A DNA stretch of 64,000 nucleotides from positions 558,001 through 622,000 of the forward strand of contig NZ_JABWMH010000003.1 of the NCBI RefSeq assembly GCF_013371215.1, in the 5' to 3' direction. This DNA comes from Parasphingorhabdus flavimaris (GTDB lineage Bacteria; Pseudomonadota; Alphaproteobacteria; Sphingomonadales; Sphingomonadaceae). A program made the position numbers and the translations under genes. The notes beneath the pieces are model-generated. The model worked only from the letters and a program-made list of their open reading frames with translations, was not told the DNA's origin and made no database searches. Every line of letters starts with the position of its first letter. Within the stretch, counting starts at the first letter, position 1. Positions 63,779 to 64,000 of this stretch are shown one piece after another.

Positions 63779-64000
63779 AAATCTCGTTCCCGTCTTCGGT
63801 AATCCCGATACTATGCTCGAACTGCGCGGTTAGCGAGCGGTCGCGGGTGACCGCGGTCCAGCCGTCGTCGAGCATCTTGCAGGCATATTTGCCGATATTG
63901 ATCATCGGCTCGATGGTGAAGAACATGCCGGGGCGCAGCTCCGGGCCGGTGCCGGGGCGGCCGGCGTGGACGACTTCGGGGGCGTCGTGGAACATCTGGC
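63738..64000 (-). CDS. map: Methionine aminopeptidase, C-terminal part
   Basis: The gene enters from the right edge; about 87 residues are visible. It reads QMFHDAPEVVHAGRPG, then LRPGMFFTIEPMINIGKYAC and QFEHSIGITEDGNEIFT, which hold the metal-ligand glutamates (FTIEPM and QFEHS) of type I MetAP. Removes N-terminal Met from nascent proteins. Its 3' end is overlapped by the truncated HTH-like ORF, placing the island junction right at map. Confidence 0.95.
   Translation of the reverse strand, partial: QMFHDAPEVVHAGRPGTGPELRPGMFFTIEPMINIGKYACKMLDDGWTAVTRDRSLTAQFEHSIGITEDGNEIFTKSAAGLDCPPY

Overview
This window is a chromosomal stretch of a GC-rich alphaproteobacterium. Gene content and synteny (rsmB-rpe-heparinase-purH; folA-ribF-ileS-lspA; tamAB; many TonB-dependent receptors; DUF3035, DUF1674 and DUF6481 proteins) point to the order Sphingomonadales, probably a marine Sphingorhabdus/Parasphingorhabdus-like lineage. 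That placement is inferred from protein content only; no rRNA lies in the window.

Layout. 1-3.4 kb: LuxR-type HTH membrane protein, a long regulatory gap, then trxA-like/Lon-domain/Trm112 genes on the minus strand. 3.6-4.0 kb: tRNA-Gly followed by a 107-108 bp tandem repeat. 4.3-8.4 kb: Fur-box siderophore-uptake operon (TonB receptor, small membrane protein, PepSY reductase-like protein). 8.7-14.6 kb: nucleotidyltransferase and glycerophosphotransferase-like pair, SdhAF4-like protein, HtpX, a divergent SDR/LysR pair and a lipoprotein. 14.9-20.4 kb: rsmB, rpe, heparinase-like, purH. 20.5-31.3 kb: mostly minus-strand housekeeping genes (PilZ, NRDE, DUF3035, lspA, ileS, ribF, dipeptidase, folA, purK, purE), unusually rich in palindromic repeats, including one inserted in frame inside ileS. 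31.5-40.8 kb: GGDEF protein, gpmA, a frameshifted TonB receptor, an alcohol dehydrogenase/thioesterase/acyl-CoA dehydrogenase group, an EamA transporter and a YcaQ-type glycosylase. 40.8-51.6 kb: DUF11-like protein, tamA-tamB, a GPH-type transporter, glnB-glnA. 51.8-58.2 kb: PQQ dehydrogenase, GAF-histidine kinase, OmpA-like protein, a newly noticed 47-aa DRR-repeat protein, 1-Cys peroxiredoxin, HNH protein.

58.3-63.8 kb is an accessory island inserted beside map (methionine aminopeptidase). It holds a parDE toxin-antitoxin pair, a transporter, a second truncated parE copy, and an AT-richer two-gene module. The first gene of that module encodes an OLD-family ATPase/TOPRIM nuclease and the second a compact UvrD-like helicase. 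Their order, overlap and motifs match the Gabija (GajA/GajB) anti-phage architecture. The island ends in degenerate coding remnants and a truncated HTH-antitoxin-like ORF that runs into the 3' end of map.

The strongest items for a second look are the in-frame palindromic element in ileS, the compact Gabija-like module with its decayed 3' flank, the parE duplication with its flanking motif, and the one-base frameshift in the second TonB receptor.
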